Origin: Labrys sp. WJW
GTDB lineage: Bacteria; Pseudomonadota; Alphaproteobacteria; Rhizobiales; Labraceae
Direction of reading: 5' to 3'
Length of the DNA stretch: 64,000 bases
Assembly (NCBI RefSeq): GCF_001676615.1
Contig: NZ_LYXZ01000014.1
Span: forward strand, 186,001 to 250,000
Shown here: positions 33,506 through 42,082 of the stretch, one piece after another
How the letters are laid out: every line of letters starts with the position of its first letter
How positions within the stretch are numbered: position 1 is the first letter of the stretch
Program-made: the position numbers and the translations under genes
The notes under the pieces: model-generated
Told to the model about the DNA's origin: nothing
What the model saw: only the letters and a program-made list of their open reading frames with translations
The model's database searches: none

Positions 33506-36182
33506 CCTCGTTTCGACCCTGACCGCCCGACTGATCGACCAGATCAGCGGGCCGGCGAAAGGGGCGACTGCTGCCGTTACGAAACTGTCAGCCGCCGAAA
33601 AGGCGCTCGCGAGGCTGGAAGCGCAGGCAGGCAAGACGACAGCCCTGAAAGGCCAGTTGGAGGATCTGGCAAAATCGAAGCGGGCTTGGGTTGCGCAAAA
33701 GCAGGCCGTTATCGATCTCGCTCAGGCGCAGGCGAAACAGGCCAAGTTCGTCGGCCCGCAGACCCGCGAGACGACGAAGCTGATCGCGGCGCAAGCTGCC
33801 GAACTCGGCAAAGCCCGCGACAAGCTGAAGGCGCTCGGCGCGGCTATGGAGTCGAACAAATCGACGGCTATGGCCACCAAGCGCGGCCTGGAGCAGATTA
33901 TCGGCCCGATCAATACGCTGGCATCAGCCGAAGCGAAGCTTGCCGCCCATACCAGCCGTGCGAACGCTGCCTTGAAGCAACAGGCCGCCGCTGCGCAGCG
34001 ATCGGCTCGGCGGCGCGAAGCCCTGGGCACCGTGGGCGGGGCCGTCGCGGGCTACGCGGCGTATCGCGGCGTGGGCTATGGTCTCGACGCTATCCAGCAG
34101 GCGGCCGACTTCGACATCGCTGTCCGGAAGATGCGCGTCTATTCCGATCTCAAGGCGGGCCAGGACGCCGGCTTGATCGCACAAGCCAAGCGTATCGGCC
34201 AGCAGACGCAATTTTCCAACATCGACGTGGTGCATGCCCAGGCTACCTCAATGCAGGGCCTGTCGGCCACCTTCTCGCCGGAACTCAAGGCTGCAGTAGC
34301 GGAGGGCATCCTCGAAAACGTCAAGAATTATGCGACCCTGATGGACGCCAATCTGGCGGAAGGCGCGGAGACTATCCGCACCTATCTGGCGACCACCAGG
34401 CGCGACATTTCCTCGAAGGAAAAGGCACTGTTTGAGGCCAATAAAGCGACCAACCAGGTCGTCAAGATGGCCAAGCTCGGCGGCATGTCGAACGAAGATG
34501 TGCAGGGGTATCTCAAATTTGCCCTGCCTTCCGCCACGGCTGCCGGCATCACGCCGGAGGCGGCGCTTGCCATGGGTGCCGTTTTACGTCGCGGCGGTTA
34601 TCGCGGCGAAGAAGCCGGCGTCGCAATGCGCAACTTTGCCAACAAGATGATCTCGCCGACGGCTGGCGGCAAGGCTGCGCTGACGGCCGCCGGGCTCGAC
34701 TACAACAAGTATGTCAATCCGGCCCAGTCGATGAACGTCGACAACCTCATCACGCATCTCGGCAACAGCGTCGGCACTGCGGCAACCCCCGCTTTGCGCA
34801 CCGCTCTCGCCAAGGTGGTGAGTGATCCCAAGCTGATGGCGAATTCCGCTGCGTTCAACGCCGCTGTGGCGGACGCCGTCGAGGGCCCAGCCAAGACCGG
34901 AAAGGGCGGCAACACCGCCAATCGCAAGAAGGTCTCCAAGGCCGCTGGCAAGTTCTGGAATCTCTCGGCCGAGAGTATCGATGTCCAACGACTGTTCGAT
35001 GACCTGATGTCGTCCAATATGTCACTGGGGCAACTCAACGAGTTGTTCAGCGGCAAATTCGGCGGCAAGTTCGCGCTCTCGCAGCAGGCACGTGACGAAT
35101 ATAATGCTGCACGGGGTTCGATTGGGCACGCAGCGGAGGATCCGGATTTCGCCGCCAAAAAGGCGACGGAGGTGATGGCGGGCCTCGGCGGGTCACTCGA
35201 AAACCTGAAGGGATCCTTTGACAATCTGATCCTGTCCATGGGGCAGGCCAATGAACGTTGGCTGAAGCCGGCTATGGACGGCATTGGCAATGTGGTCGAC
35301 GCGGTCTCTAACCTCTCCGAACCAGCCCGAATGGCGGCTACCGCACTTGCCGGTGTAGCGGCCGCGGTTGGCTTGACCAAGGGCGCGGGCGCCGTTCTGG
35401 GCGGATTGTTCGGTAAGGGGGGCGGGGCTGAGGCATTGATCGGCTCGGCAACCGCGCTTGATGGTTCGGCCGCGGCGTTGACGCGGGCGGCTGTTGCCCT
35501 CGGCGGCAAGGATGTTGCCAGTAGTGGGGCTAAGGCTGCAGCTGGAGCGGCTGCGGCGGGTGGTACGGGTTGGCTTGGGCGCGTCGTTGGCGGTGCCGGT
35601 CGCATGATCGGCGCGGCGGGCGGGATCCTGATGATCCAAGCCGTTGCCAATTCAACGTCGCCATCGGAAGACAAAGCACTGGCGGACGCGGCTGCCGGCA
35701 CCAGCGGCGTTCGGGCCAAGTATGGCGATGATACCTTACGGGCCGCCCGCTCGGCTTATCAGCCTTGGTGGAAGCGCACTTCGACCCTGGACGCATCCGA
35801 CAGTGACGATCAGTCTTATGTCGATCGATATCTTGCCGGAGGCGGCCCGTCACTCGCCCAAATCGCCGCCAAATACCCGCAAGGTGCGACCGGCATATCG
35901 CGCGCGCCCAATGCCGGTTGGACGCCGCCTTCCTCCGGGGGGCAGAACTATCAGACCGAGGTCGCCAAGGCGGAGCAAGCTGGTCAGCAGATCCAGCAGG
36001 CACTTTCGCCAACTGCTGCGCCGACTATTGACACGTCCGGCCTGCAGGCGGCCGTCGCCCTGGCCGAACGCTTCCTGTCGCTGATGCGCAGCGCCGGTGC
36101 TGCGGCGATCAACACATCCCATCTGGCGCCCAAGGCCGTGCCTGCGCCGATGACGACCCCTGCTTACGGCAAGGGCGATTGA
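33498..36182 (+). CDS. Tail tape measure protein
   Basis: The product is 894 residues. The N-terminal 170 residues are coiled coil (LSAAEKALARLEAQAGKTTALKGQLEDLAKSKRAWVAQKQAV..). The TP901-type core follows (YGLDAIQQAADFDIAVRKMRVYSDLKAG, ..GMSNEDVQGYLKFALPSATAAGITPEAALAMGAVLRRGGYRGEEAGVAMRNF). Alanine/glycine-rich hydrophobic segments lie near 610-720. Its length sets tail length and it is ejected with the DNA. Confidence 0.93.
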   Translation: MVNLVSTLTARLIDQISGPAKGATAAVTKLSAAEKALARLEAQAGKTTALKGQLEDLAKSKRAWVAQKQAVIDLAQAQAKQAKFVGPQTRETTKLIAAQAAELGKARDKLKALGAAMESNKSTAMATKRGLEQIIGPINTLASAEAKLAAHTSRANAALKQQAAAAQRSARRREALGTVGGAVAGYAAYRGVGYGLDAIQQAADFDIAVRKMRVYSDLKAGQDAGLIAQAKRIGQQTQFSNIDVVHAQATSMQGLSATFSPELKAAVAEGILENVKNYATLMDANLAEGAETIRTYLATTRRDISSKEKALFEANKATNQVVKMAKLGGMSNEDVQGYLKFALPSATAAGITPEAALAMGAVLRRGGYRGEEAGVAMRNFANKMISPTAGGKAALTAAGLDYNKYVNPAQSMNVDNLITHLGNSVGTAATPALRTALAKVVSDPKLMANSAAFNAAVADAVEGPAKTGKGGNTANRKKVSKAAGKFWNLSAESIDVQRLFDDLMSSNMSLGQLNELFSGKFGGKFALSQQARDEYNAARGSIGHAAEDPDFAAKKATEVMAGLGGSLENLKGSFDNLILSMGQANERWLKPAMDGIGNVVDAVSNLSEPARMAATALAGVAAAVGLTKGAGAVLGGLFGKGGGAEALIGSATALDGSAAALTRAAVALGGKDVASSGAKAAAGAAAAGGTGWLGRVVGGAGRMIGAAGGILMIQAVANSTSPSEDKALADAAAGTSGVRAKYGDDTLRAARSAYQPWWKRTSTLDASDSDDQSYVDRYLAGGGPSLAQIAAKYPQGATGISRAPNAGWTPPSSGGQNYQTEVAKAEQAGQQIQQALSPTAAPTIDTSGLQAAVALAERFLSLMRSAGAAAINTSHLAPKAVPAPMTTPAYGKGD

Positions 36183-36191
36183 GGCACCCAC

Positions 36192-36614
36192 ATGCTCTAT
36201 CAGCTCGGCGGCACGCAATTCGATGTCGTGCCTTTCAACACGCATGAGACTGACCACGAGATGGGCGGCGATTTTGCCGCCAAGGATCTCATCGGCACCA
36301 TGCGCGATCGGGAATTCGTTGGGCCATCCGACGAAAAGCTCACCTTCTCCTGCCGGATCTTCCCCGCGAAGTTCGGCGGCCTCGAGGAGTTGGAAGGACT
36401 GCAGGTCGCAGCAGTCTCCGGTGAGCCGCAGATCCTGGTGCGGGGAGACGGAACCAATCTCGGCTGGTGGGTGATCGACAAGGTCGGCGACAAGGCGACC
36501 TTCCTCGATATCAAGGGCGTCGGCCGGGTGATCGAGGTGCAGATCGCGATCACCCGGGTGCCCGTGCCAGGCAAGACAACCATCCTCGGCGCCCTGTTGC
36601 GCCTGTTCGGATAG
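36192..36614 (+). CDS. Tail protein U
   Basis: The product is 140 residues. The gpU pattern is clear: MLYQLGGTQFDVVPFNTHETDHEMGGDFAAKDLIGTMRDREFVGP at the N-terminus and LGWWVIDKVGDKATFLDIKGVGRVIEVQI. It terminates the tail at the head-proximal end. The order T-U-X-D matches P2. Confidence 0.92.
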   Translation: MLYQLGGTQFDVVPFNTHETDHEMGGDFAAKDLIGTMRDREFVGPSDEKLTFSCRIFPAKFGGLEELEGLQVAAVSGEPQILVRGDGTNLGWWVIDKVGDKATFLDIKGVGRVIEVQIAITRVPVPGKTTILGALLRLFG

Positions 36615-36618
36615 CGCG

Positions 36619-36843
36619 ATGGCAAAAGAAACATTGACGGTCAGTGCCCAATACACGCCGCTCGATCTCCTGATCTGGCGGCGTTTTCGCGATGGCAGCG
36701 CCGGCATGGTCGAGGCGGCCTTCGACGGTAATGCCGGCCTGGCCGATGCCGGGCCCTTTCTGCCGGTTGGAACGGAAGTTCAGGTCGACCTGCCCGAAAT
36801 GCGCAGAAACAAGCCACGGCCGCTCGTGAGGCTCTGGGATTGA
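36619..36843 (+). CDS. Tail protein X (LysM-like)
   Basis: The product is 74 residues. The gpX features are YTPLDLLIWRRFRDG, followed by a short helix and LPVGTEVQVDLPE, a LysM-like pattern. It overlaps the D gene by one base. Confidence 0.9.
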   Translation: MAKETLTVSAQYTPLDLLIWRRFRDGSAGMVEAAFDGNAGLADAGPFLPVGTEVQVDLPEMRRNKPRPLVRLWD

Positions 36844-37904
36844 TGGCGCGCCAGGCGGTTTTCTATGTCTCGGTCGGCGGCAAGGATGTCTCAGGATCGC
36901 TCGAGCCCTATGTCGAATCGATCACCATCACCGATGCCTCCGGCTCGACCTCGGATGCTGCCGAGATCGAATTGAACGACGCCGACGGGCAGATCCTGTT
37001 GCCTCCGAAGGGCACACCGATCTCGATCGGGCTCGGCTGGGCCGGGGAGGGGACCATGGTCTCCTTCGAGGGTGTCGTGGATACCACGCCCTCACAGGGG
37101 GGACGCGGGGAGGGTACTCGGCTTTCGATCACCGCGAAGTCAGCCGATCAGAATGGCAAGCTGAAGGAGCGCAGGCAGCGCCATAAGGACAAGGGCAAGT
37201 TGAAGGACGTTGCCGAGGCCTGGGGCAAGGATGCCGGCTTGTCGTCAGTTCATATCGATGAAAGCCTCGGCAACGTCGAGCGCGACTATTGGGCCATGCT
37301 CGGCGAAAGCTATACCGAGTGGGGCGTGCGCATCGCAGCCGAGCTCGGTGCGACTTTCAAGGTGGCCGGCGACAAGGCCGCGATGGTGCCGCGCAATGCG
37401 GGCAAATCGGCCTCCGGCAAGTCGCTGCCGACCATCTATGCCACCAAGCCGGGAAACCTCATCGCCTGGCGGATCTCGCCCACTGAGGATGCGCATCGCT
37501 GGCAGAAATACGAGGTGAGCTGGTACGACGCCAAACAGGCCAAGCACCGTAAAGAAACGGTCGAGGTCAAGCCGGAAGAGGGCAGCGACGGGCCGCCCGC
37601 TCCAAAGGCCGGTCATGTCCATCGCTTTCGCGCCGCCAGCAAGGATGCCGCGACCGCTCGCGCCAAGTCGGCCAAGGCCGATGCCGAGAGGGAATCGGGG
37701 TCTGGCAGCATCACGATCGACGGCGATCCGTCGGCCCAGGCCGAGGCGCTTTGTATCCTCGCCGGCACCCGCGACGGGGTTGACGGCACCTATCGCATCG
37801 ACACGGCCAAACACAGTCTGTCGCGAGGCTCCGGCTACATCTGCGAACTGACTTTGAAGCAGCCACAGGGCGATGCCGGCAAGGACAAGCGGGGCTCGAA
37901 ATAG
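36843..37904 (+). CDS. Tail hub protein D (late control D-like)
   Basis: The product is 353 residues; ATG 36843 is preferred over TTG 36840. Signatures of the gpD/gp27-like hub are FYVSVGGKDVSGSLEPYVESITITDASGSTSDAAEIELNDADG and the later LAGTRDGVDGTYRIDTAKHSLSRGSGYICEL. It forms the hub on which the spike sits. Confidence 0.92.
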   Translation: MARQAVFYVSVGGKDVSGSLEPYVESITITDASGSTSDAAEIELNDADGQILLPPKGTPISIGLGWAGEGTMVSFEGVVDTTPSQGGRGEGTRLSITAKSADQNGKLKERRQRHKDKGKLKDVAEAWGKDAGLSSVHIDESLGNVERDYWAMLGESYTEWGVRIAAELGATFKVAGDKAAMVPRNAGKSASGKSLPTIYATKPGNLIAWRISPTEDAHRWQKYEVSWYDAKQAKHRKETVEVKPEEGSDGPPAPKAGHVHRFRAASKDAATARAKSAKADAERESGSGSITIDGDPSAQAEALCILAGTRDGVDGTYRIDTAKHSLSRGSGYICELTLKQPQGDAGKDKRGSK

Positions 37905-37942
37905 GCCACCGCGCCATCTACCTGAAAAACTGGATTTCCATC

Positions 37943-38317
37943 ATGATTGACCGCAAGCGTCTTTACGATGCCGTGCGGCCGCTGTTCGGCGGCCATTTCA
38001 CGCAAGCCCAGGTGAATGGCGTTGAGGCCATCTTGGAGCGCTGGGAGACGGCAGAAGGTAGCGATCTCAATCGCCCCCGCATGGCCAGCGCACTGGCTGC
38101 CGCCTTTACCGCAACCGGATCCGCTATGCAGCCGGCAGATGGCGATCTAGTTGCCTTCGCCCTGCGCTATGGCCCCAACGGCGACGGTTGTATGGGGCCT
38201 GCTCCTCGTCTGCGGGGCCGGCGCTCCACCGCTCCGTCCGATGATGTGACCGCCTTTCTGGCGGCAGCCGACGAGATCGCCGCCTGCTTCCTGCTTGGCC
38301 TGCGGGTGACGGCATGA
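37943..38317 (+). CDS. Degenerate lysin-like protein
   Basis: The product is 124 residues. The first 60 residues (IDRKRLYDAVRPLFGGHFTQAQVNGVEAILERWE..RPRMASALAAAFTATGSAMQP) resemble the start of phage GH19/chitinase-like lysins, in which the next segment carries a catalytic Glu within a HET-type motif; here the corresponding residues read TATGS. The C-terminal half is unlike any lysin. It precedes the holin and endolysin genes. I infer a decayed or repurposed lysin domain. Confidence 0.5.
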   Translation: MIDRKRLYDAVRPLFGGHFTQAQVNGVEAILERWETAEGSDLNRPRMASALAAAFTATGSAMQPADGDLVAFALRYGPNGDGCMGPAPRLRGRRSTAPSDDVTAFLAAADEIAACFLLGLRVTA

Positions 38318-38553
38318 GGCTCGTGCCCAACTGGCGCACCGTTCTGCGGCGCGCATGGACCCTTCGCCTGCTCCTGCTCGCCGGCCTGTTGTCCGGGCTC
38401 GAGGCAGCGCTGCCGCTCCTCCCCACATGGCTGGCGATCCCTGATCGCCTCTTCGCCGTGCTCACCGGCGTGACGGTCGCCGCGGCCTTCGTCGCCCGCC
38501 TCATTGCTCAGAAAGGAATTTCCCATGCCGACCCAGAAGATCCGGTCGAGTAA
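38314..38553 (+). CDS. Holin-like membrane protein
   Basis: The product is 79 residues with two membrane helices (LRLLLLAGLLSGLEAALPLLPTWL and LFAVLTGVTVAAAFVARLIA) and charged ends. It overlaps the start of the endolysin gene by 29 bases and the previous gene by 4. Size, topology and location make it the holin candidate that triggers lysis. Confidence 0.75.
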   Translation: MRLVPNWRTVLRRAWTLRLLLLAGLLSGLEAALPLLPTWLAIPDRLFAVLTGVTVAAAFVARLIAQKGISHADPEDPVE

Positions 38554-39118
38554 ACGGGCCGCCGGCGCCATTGCCGCAATCATGTCGATTGCGACGGCGA
38601 TCGGCGGTGTCTGGTATGTCCGCCAGCCTGGCGGCGACGCCGTTCCCGCCGCCGTTGCTCTCGCCTCCGACACCCTCATCAGGCCCTGGGAGGGGACGGA
38701 GCTTCGCGCCTATTATGACCGCGTCGCCCGCCCGCCGGTCTGGACGATCTGCAGCGGCGACACCCGCAATGTCCGGCCTGGCATGGTCGAGACGCCGGCC
38801 GGTTGCAGCAAGCGGCTGAAAACCCGTCTGGCCACTGAGTTCTATCCCGGGCTGAAAGCCTGCGTCGATGGCTTCGAGGCCAAGCCGGTTGCCTGGCAGG
38901 CGATGATGATCTCGCTTGCCTGGAATGTCGGTGTCGGCGGCGCCTGCGGTTCCTCTGCTGCCCGCCTGGGCCGAGCTAGCCAGTATCAGGCGAGCTGCAT
39001 TGCCGCGACCGCCTTCAACAAGGCGGGTGGCCGCATGATCATCGGCCTGGTCAAGCGCCGTGAGATGGGCGACGCCACGCGCATCGGCGAGGCCGAACTG
39101 TGCGTGTCGGGGCTCTGA
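38525..39118 (+). CDS. GH24 endolysin with N-terminal SAR-type anchor
   Basis: The product is 197 residues; ATG 38525 has AAAGGA with 7-base spacing. Residues 10-35 form a weakly hydrophobic helix (AAGAIAAIMSIATAIGGVWYV) suited to signal-anchor-release export. The lysozyme core has Glu-8-Asp spacing (RPWEGTELRAYYD) and a downstream Thr in the T4 lysozyme E-D-T arrangement, then WNVGVGGACGSSAARLG. It cleaves peptidoglycan. Confidence 0.9.
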   Translation: MPTQKIRSSKRAAGAIAAIMSIATAIGGVWYVRQPGGDAVPAAVALASDTLIRPWEGTELRAYYDRVARPPVWTICSGDTRNVRPGMVETPAGCSKRLKTRLATEFYPGLKACVDGFEAKPVAWQAMMISLAWNVGVGGACGSSAARLGRASQYQASCIAATAFNKAGGRMIIGLVKRREMGDATRIGEAELCVSGL

Positions 39119-39119
39119 C

Positions 39120-39479
39120 ATGATCGCCACCGCCGTCGCCTTCCTCACCACATCGAAGCTCGGTCGGGCCCTTGGCGTCGCCGCGCTCGTGCTTCTCGCG
39201 CTGGGCGGTGTCTATCTCGCCGGCCGCCACGACCAAGCGCGCAAGGCCGAGATCGCCGCCCTCGAGGCCAAGCTCGCCATCAAAACCGCTGACCTGCAAA
39301 TCTCCATGGCGCTGGCCGACATCGCCCAGGATGAGATCCGCGCGTCCGAACAGGCCGCCGCCGCAAACCAGGACAAAATCGATGACTATGAAAAGGCCCT
39401 GGCCGAGCGGCCCGATACTCGCTGCGCTCTTGGTGCTGACGACGTGCGCCGCCTGCGCGCGCTCAACCCCGCCCCTTGA
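39120..39479 (+). CDS. Inner-membrane spanin (Rz-like)
   Basis: The product is 119 residues; ATG 39120 is two bases after the endolysin stop. One membrane helix (ALGVAALVLLALGGVYLAGR) is followed by a long coiled coil (QARKAEIAALEAKLAIKTADLQISMALADIAQDEIRASEQAAAANQDKIDDYEKALAE). This is i-spanin topology; with Rz1 it fuses inner and outer membranes at lysis. Confidence 0.85.
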   Translation: MIATAVAFLTTSKLGRALGVAALVLLALGGVYLAGRHDQARKAEIAALEAKLAIKTADLQISMALADIAQDEIRASEQAAAANQDKIDDYEKALAERPDTRCALGADDVRRLRALNPAP

Positions 39480-39693
39480 GCGTTCCCTGCCGGCCGCGCC
39501 CAGCCTGATGGCGCCCGTGCCGGTCCCTGCAATCCGCGAGGGGATGGACGCCCGCCTCCTCGCCGCCAAGGCGCTCGGCTCGACGGCCGCCGCCAATGAT
39601 CGGCTGACACGCTCGCGCCGCTGGTACGAGCAGGTTCGCCGCTGCTTCGCCGCCCCCCAAACCCCCGATTGCAAGAAGGAAACCAAGCCTTGA
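39382..39693 (+). CDS. Outer-membrane spanin lipoprotein (Rz1-like) overlapping Rz
   Basis: The product is 103 residues in another frame, starting inside Rz (ATG 39382 or 39388) and running 214 bases past it. It has a lipoprotein signal (PSGPILAALLVLTTCAACA) and a Pro-rich mature N-terminus (STPPLERSLPAAPSLMAPVPVPA), the classic Rz1 traits. A helical tail with two Cys follows. Partial overlap with Rz is a known spanin gene layout. Confidence 0.8.
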   Translation: MTMKRPWPSGPILAALLVLTTCAACARSTPPLERSLPAAPSLMAPVPVPAIREGMDARLLAAKALGSTAAANDRLTRSRRWYEQVRRCFAAPQTPDCKKETKP

Positions 39694-40013
39694 GCGACAG
39701 CGGCGAAAAGGAACATTGGAGCGTCGACAAGAAGATCCCAGCCGCCCTGGTGATCACCTTGCTCCTGCAAACTGGCGGCATCGTCTGGTGGGTCTCTTCG
39801 CTCAACAGCCGCGTCACCGTCGTTGAGGAAAAGGCGATCGCCACCCGGCTCGACATCGACAAGCTCAAGGATGTCAGTGGCGAGGCCAAGGAGCGCTTTG
39901 CCAGGACGGAGACGACCCTGATTTCCGTCGTGGAAACCACGCGGCGCGTCGAGTCCAAGCTTGATCGGCTCCTCGACGACCGTCAGCCCGCCCGGGCCAA
40001 CGGCCCGCGCTGA
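39690..40013 (+). CDS. Single-pass membrane protein with coiled coil
   Basis: The product is 107 residues; TTG 39690 overlaps the Rz1 stop (TTGA), with AAGGA at 39676-39680. One membrane helix (IPAALVITLLLQTGGIVWWVS) is followed by a coiled coil. It ends with RQPARANGPR, an ending also preserved after the early stop of a similar gene at 47239. It travels with the spanin genes and probably belongs to the lysis module. Confidence 0.6.
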   Translation: MSDSGEKEHWSVDKKIPAALVITLLLQTGGIVWWVSSLNSRVTVVEEKAIATRLDIDKLKDVSGEAKERFARTETTLISVVETTRRVESKLDRLLDDRQPARANGPR

Positions 40014-40068
40014 GACCGAGCGCGGCCGCCACGACCGCCGCCAATCCCCATCACAATCGGAGTTTGTT

Positions 40069-40194
40069 ATGTCCGAACGCCTTCCGGCGCGCGGTGCACG
40101 CGCATGGGATTACCTGTGCCTGCTCGCTGCGGTTCTCTTCGTTTCCTTCTCCCTGTTCCTGGTGTTCGCCACCATTGAAGGGGCGCGTTCCTGA
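40069..40194 (+). CDS. 41-residue membrane peptide
   Basis: ATG 40069 follows CGGAG with 7-base spacing. The product has a basic N-terminus (SERLPARGARAW) and one membrane helix (YLCLLAAVLFVSFSLFLVFA). The stop overlaps the ATG of the next gene. Function is unknown; lysis regulation is one possibility. Confidence 0.5.
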   Translation: MSERLPARGARAWDYLCLLAAVLFVSFSLFLVFATIEGARS

Positions 40195-41486
40195 TGTCGC
40201 GTGTCCCTGGTAAGCATTTGACCCCTGAGGAGCGCGAGGCGCTCGTCCGTCTCATCCTGTCCGGCGTTGCGCCAACAATCGCCGGCCGCCAACTCGGTAT
40301 CGGCGAGAATACTGCCCAGCGTATTGCTCGGGATCTCAAGACCGGTGCTTCGTATGCTCCAACTGCTGAAGCTGCGGCGCCGGCCGATCCCGTCGAGTTG
40401 CGGCGACTGCGCGATCGTGCCGAGAAAGAGCGCAAAGCCAAGGTCGACGCTGAGCGGCGTGCCGCCAAGGCCGAGGATCTGCGTTCTGCCGTATTCGGGC
40501 TGACGGCCGAGCCGCTGGAACCGGTGCATTTCACGGTCCAGCCTGGCGGGACCGGCCAAGCCGAAACAATCGTACTCTTTCTCTCAGACCTTCATTGGGG
40601 CGAACTCGTCGACCTTGCCCAGCTTGACGGCCTCAATTCCTACAATCTGGCGATAGCAGGGGCCCGGCTCGGCCGCTGGGTTCGCACGGTGATCGACCTT
40701 GCAACCCGCCATTGGTCCGGCGAGCCACCCGAGCGCATCATCCTGGTGCTCGGCGGCGACATGGTATCAGGCGAGATCCATGCCGAACTCGCCCGCACCA
40801 ATGAAGCCTTGGCCCTGCCGGCCGTGCGCGACCTGGTCGGGCACCTGGTCGGTGCCATCCGGGCTTTCCGGCGTGAGATCGGCTGCCCGGTCGACGTGAT
40901 CTCGATCGCAGGCAACCATGGCCGCACCACCTTCAAGCCCGAAGCGAAGCAGATGGCCGAAACCAGCTATGACACGCTGGTCGGTACCCTCCTCGAAATG
41001 GCCCTGCAGGCCGACGAGGGCGTCGCCTTCTTTGCGCCGAAGTCGCCCGATGCCGTGTTCTCCGTCTATGGCTGGCAGGTGCTCGCCACTCATGGCGACC
41101 GCATCGGCTCACGCGGCGGCCAGGGCTTCATCGGCCCGGCGGCGACCGCCGCGCGCGGATTCAAGCGCCTGATGGCCGATTACGCCACCCGACGCATTCA
41201 CCTCGACCTCATCCTCGCTGGCCATTTCCACACGCCGCTGCAGCTTGAGGAGGGGTTCATCAACGGCTCGCTACCGGGCCCGACCGAGTACAGCCGCGAC
41301 GGGCGCTTCCGTCCGCATCCGCCCAAGCAACTCTTCCTCACTATGCACCCGCGTCGGCTCATCGCGCAGGTGCGCTGGATCGAGGTCGGCCGCCCGGAGG
41401 AGGGCACGCTGTTCGAACCGCGCTCTATCGACCAGCCCTTGCGCCCACGCTACCGCGTACCGGCCATCCGCGAGGTGGCGGCATGA
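40194..41486 (+). CDS. HTH-metallophosphoesterase fusion
   Basis: The product is 430 residues. The first 55 residues look like a resolvase-type or transposase-type helix-turn-helix (LTPEEREALVRLILSGVAPTIAGRQLGIGENTAQRIARDL). A charged coil follows, then a calcineurin-like phosphoesterase with all metal motifs: SDLHWGE, GGDMVSGE, AGNHGR, ATHGDR and AGHFHT. It would hydrolyse a phosphodiester or phosphomonoester with two metal ions; a DNA substrate is suggested by the HTH. It starts the accessory block with dNMP kinase (ATGA overlap). Confidence 0.85.
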   Translation: MSRVPGKHLTPEEREALVRLILSGVAPTIAGRQLGIGENTAQRIARDLKTGASYAPTAEAAAPADPVELRRLRDRAEKERKAKVDAERRAAKAEDLRSAVFGLTAEPLEPVHFTVQPGGTGQAETIVLFLSDLHWGELVDLAQLDGLNSYNLAIAGARLGRWVRTVIDLATRHWSGEPPERIILVLGGDMVSGEIHAELARTNEALALPAVRDLVGHLVGAIRAFRREIGCPVDVISIAGNHGRTTFKPEAKQMAETSYDTLVGTLLEMALQADEGVAFFAPKSPDAVFSVYGWQVLATHGDRIGSRGGQGFIGPAATAARGFKRLMADYATRRIHLDLILAGHFHTPLQLEEGFINGSLPGPTEYSRDGRFRPHPPKQLFLTMHPRRLIAQVRWIEVGRPEEGTLFEPRSIDQPLRPRYRVPAIREVAA

Positions 41487-42082
41487 GCAATACAGGCAAG
41501 ATCAAGGTTGTCGGCCTGTGCGGCCTTGCCGGCAGCGGCAAGACGACGGCCGCCAAGGCGCTCGAGGGGTATGGCTTTACGCGTCTGCCCTTCGCAGGGC
41601 CGCTCAAGGACATGTGCCGGTCGATCCTCTCGCTGCGGGAAATGGCCGGGGACCTCAAGGAAACCCCCAGGAAGCGCCTTGGCGGAAAAAGCCCGCGCCA
41701 GTTCATGCAACTGCTCGGCACAGAGTTCGGTCGCGATCTCATCGGCCCAAACTTTTGGGTCGACCTATGGCTCGAATCGGTTGGCGAGGCCGGGCTGGAG
41801 GCGCTTGCCGCCAACCTCGACGGCGCTCTTGTCGTGGCCGACGACGTGCGCTTCCCCAACGAGGCGGCCGCCGTCCATAGCCTCGGCGGCTTGGTAATTC
41901 GCATCGAGCGGGCAGGCGCCGGCAGTTCCACCGGCGCGGGCCATCCCAGCGAGGCGCTGGACTTCGAGCCCGACCTCGTCGTGCGCAATGTCGGCAGCGA
42001 GGAGGATTTCACCGAGGCGATCGCTGATGCCATCGCAGACTATGCTTGGGCGGAAAATATTAGTCGACTGGCAGAAGGGTAA
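41483..42082 (+). CDS. Deoxynucleoside monophosphate kinase
   Basis: The product is 199 residues. The P-loop GLAGSGKTTAA is near the N-terminus, then GFTRLPFAGPLKDMCRSIL, RQFMQLLGTEFGRDLIGPNFWVDLW and VVADDVRFPNEAAAVHSLGG, the pattern of phage dNMP kinases. It phosphorylates dNMPs for phage DNA synthesis. Its end overlaps a convergent gene by 23 bases. Confidence 0.9.
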   Translation: MSNTGKIKVVGLCGLAGSGKTTAAKALEGYGFTRLPFAGPLKDMCRSILSLREMAGDLKETPRKRLGGKSPRQFMQLLGTEFGRDLIGPNFWVDLWLESVGEAGLEALAANLDGALVVADDVRFPNEAAAVHSLGGLVIRIERAGAGSSTGAGHPSEALDFEPDLVVRNVGSEEDFTEAIADAIADYAWAENISRLAEG

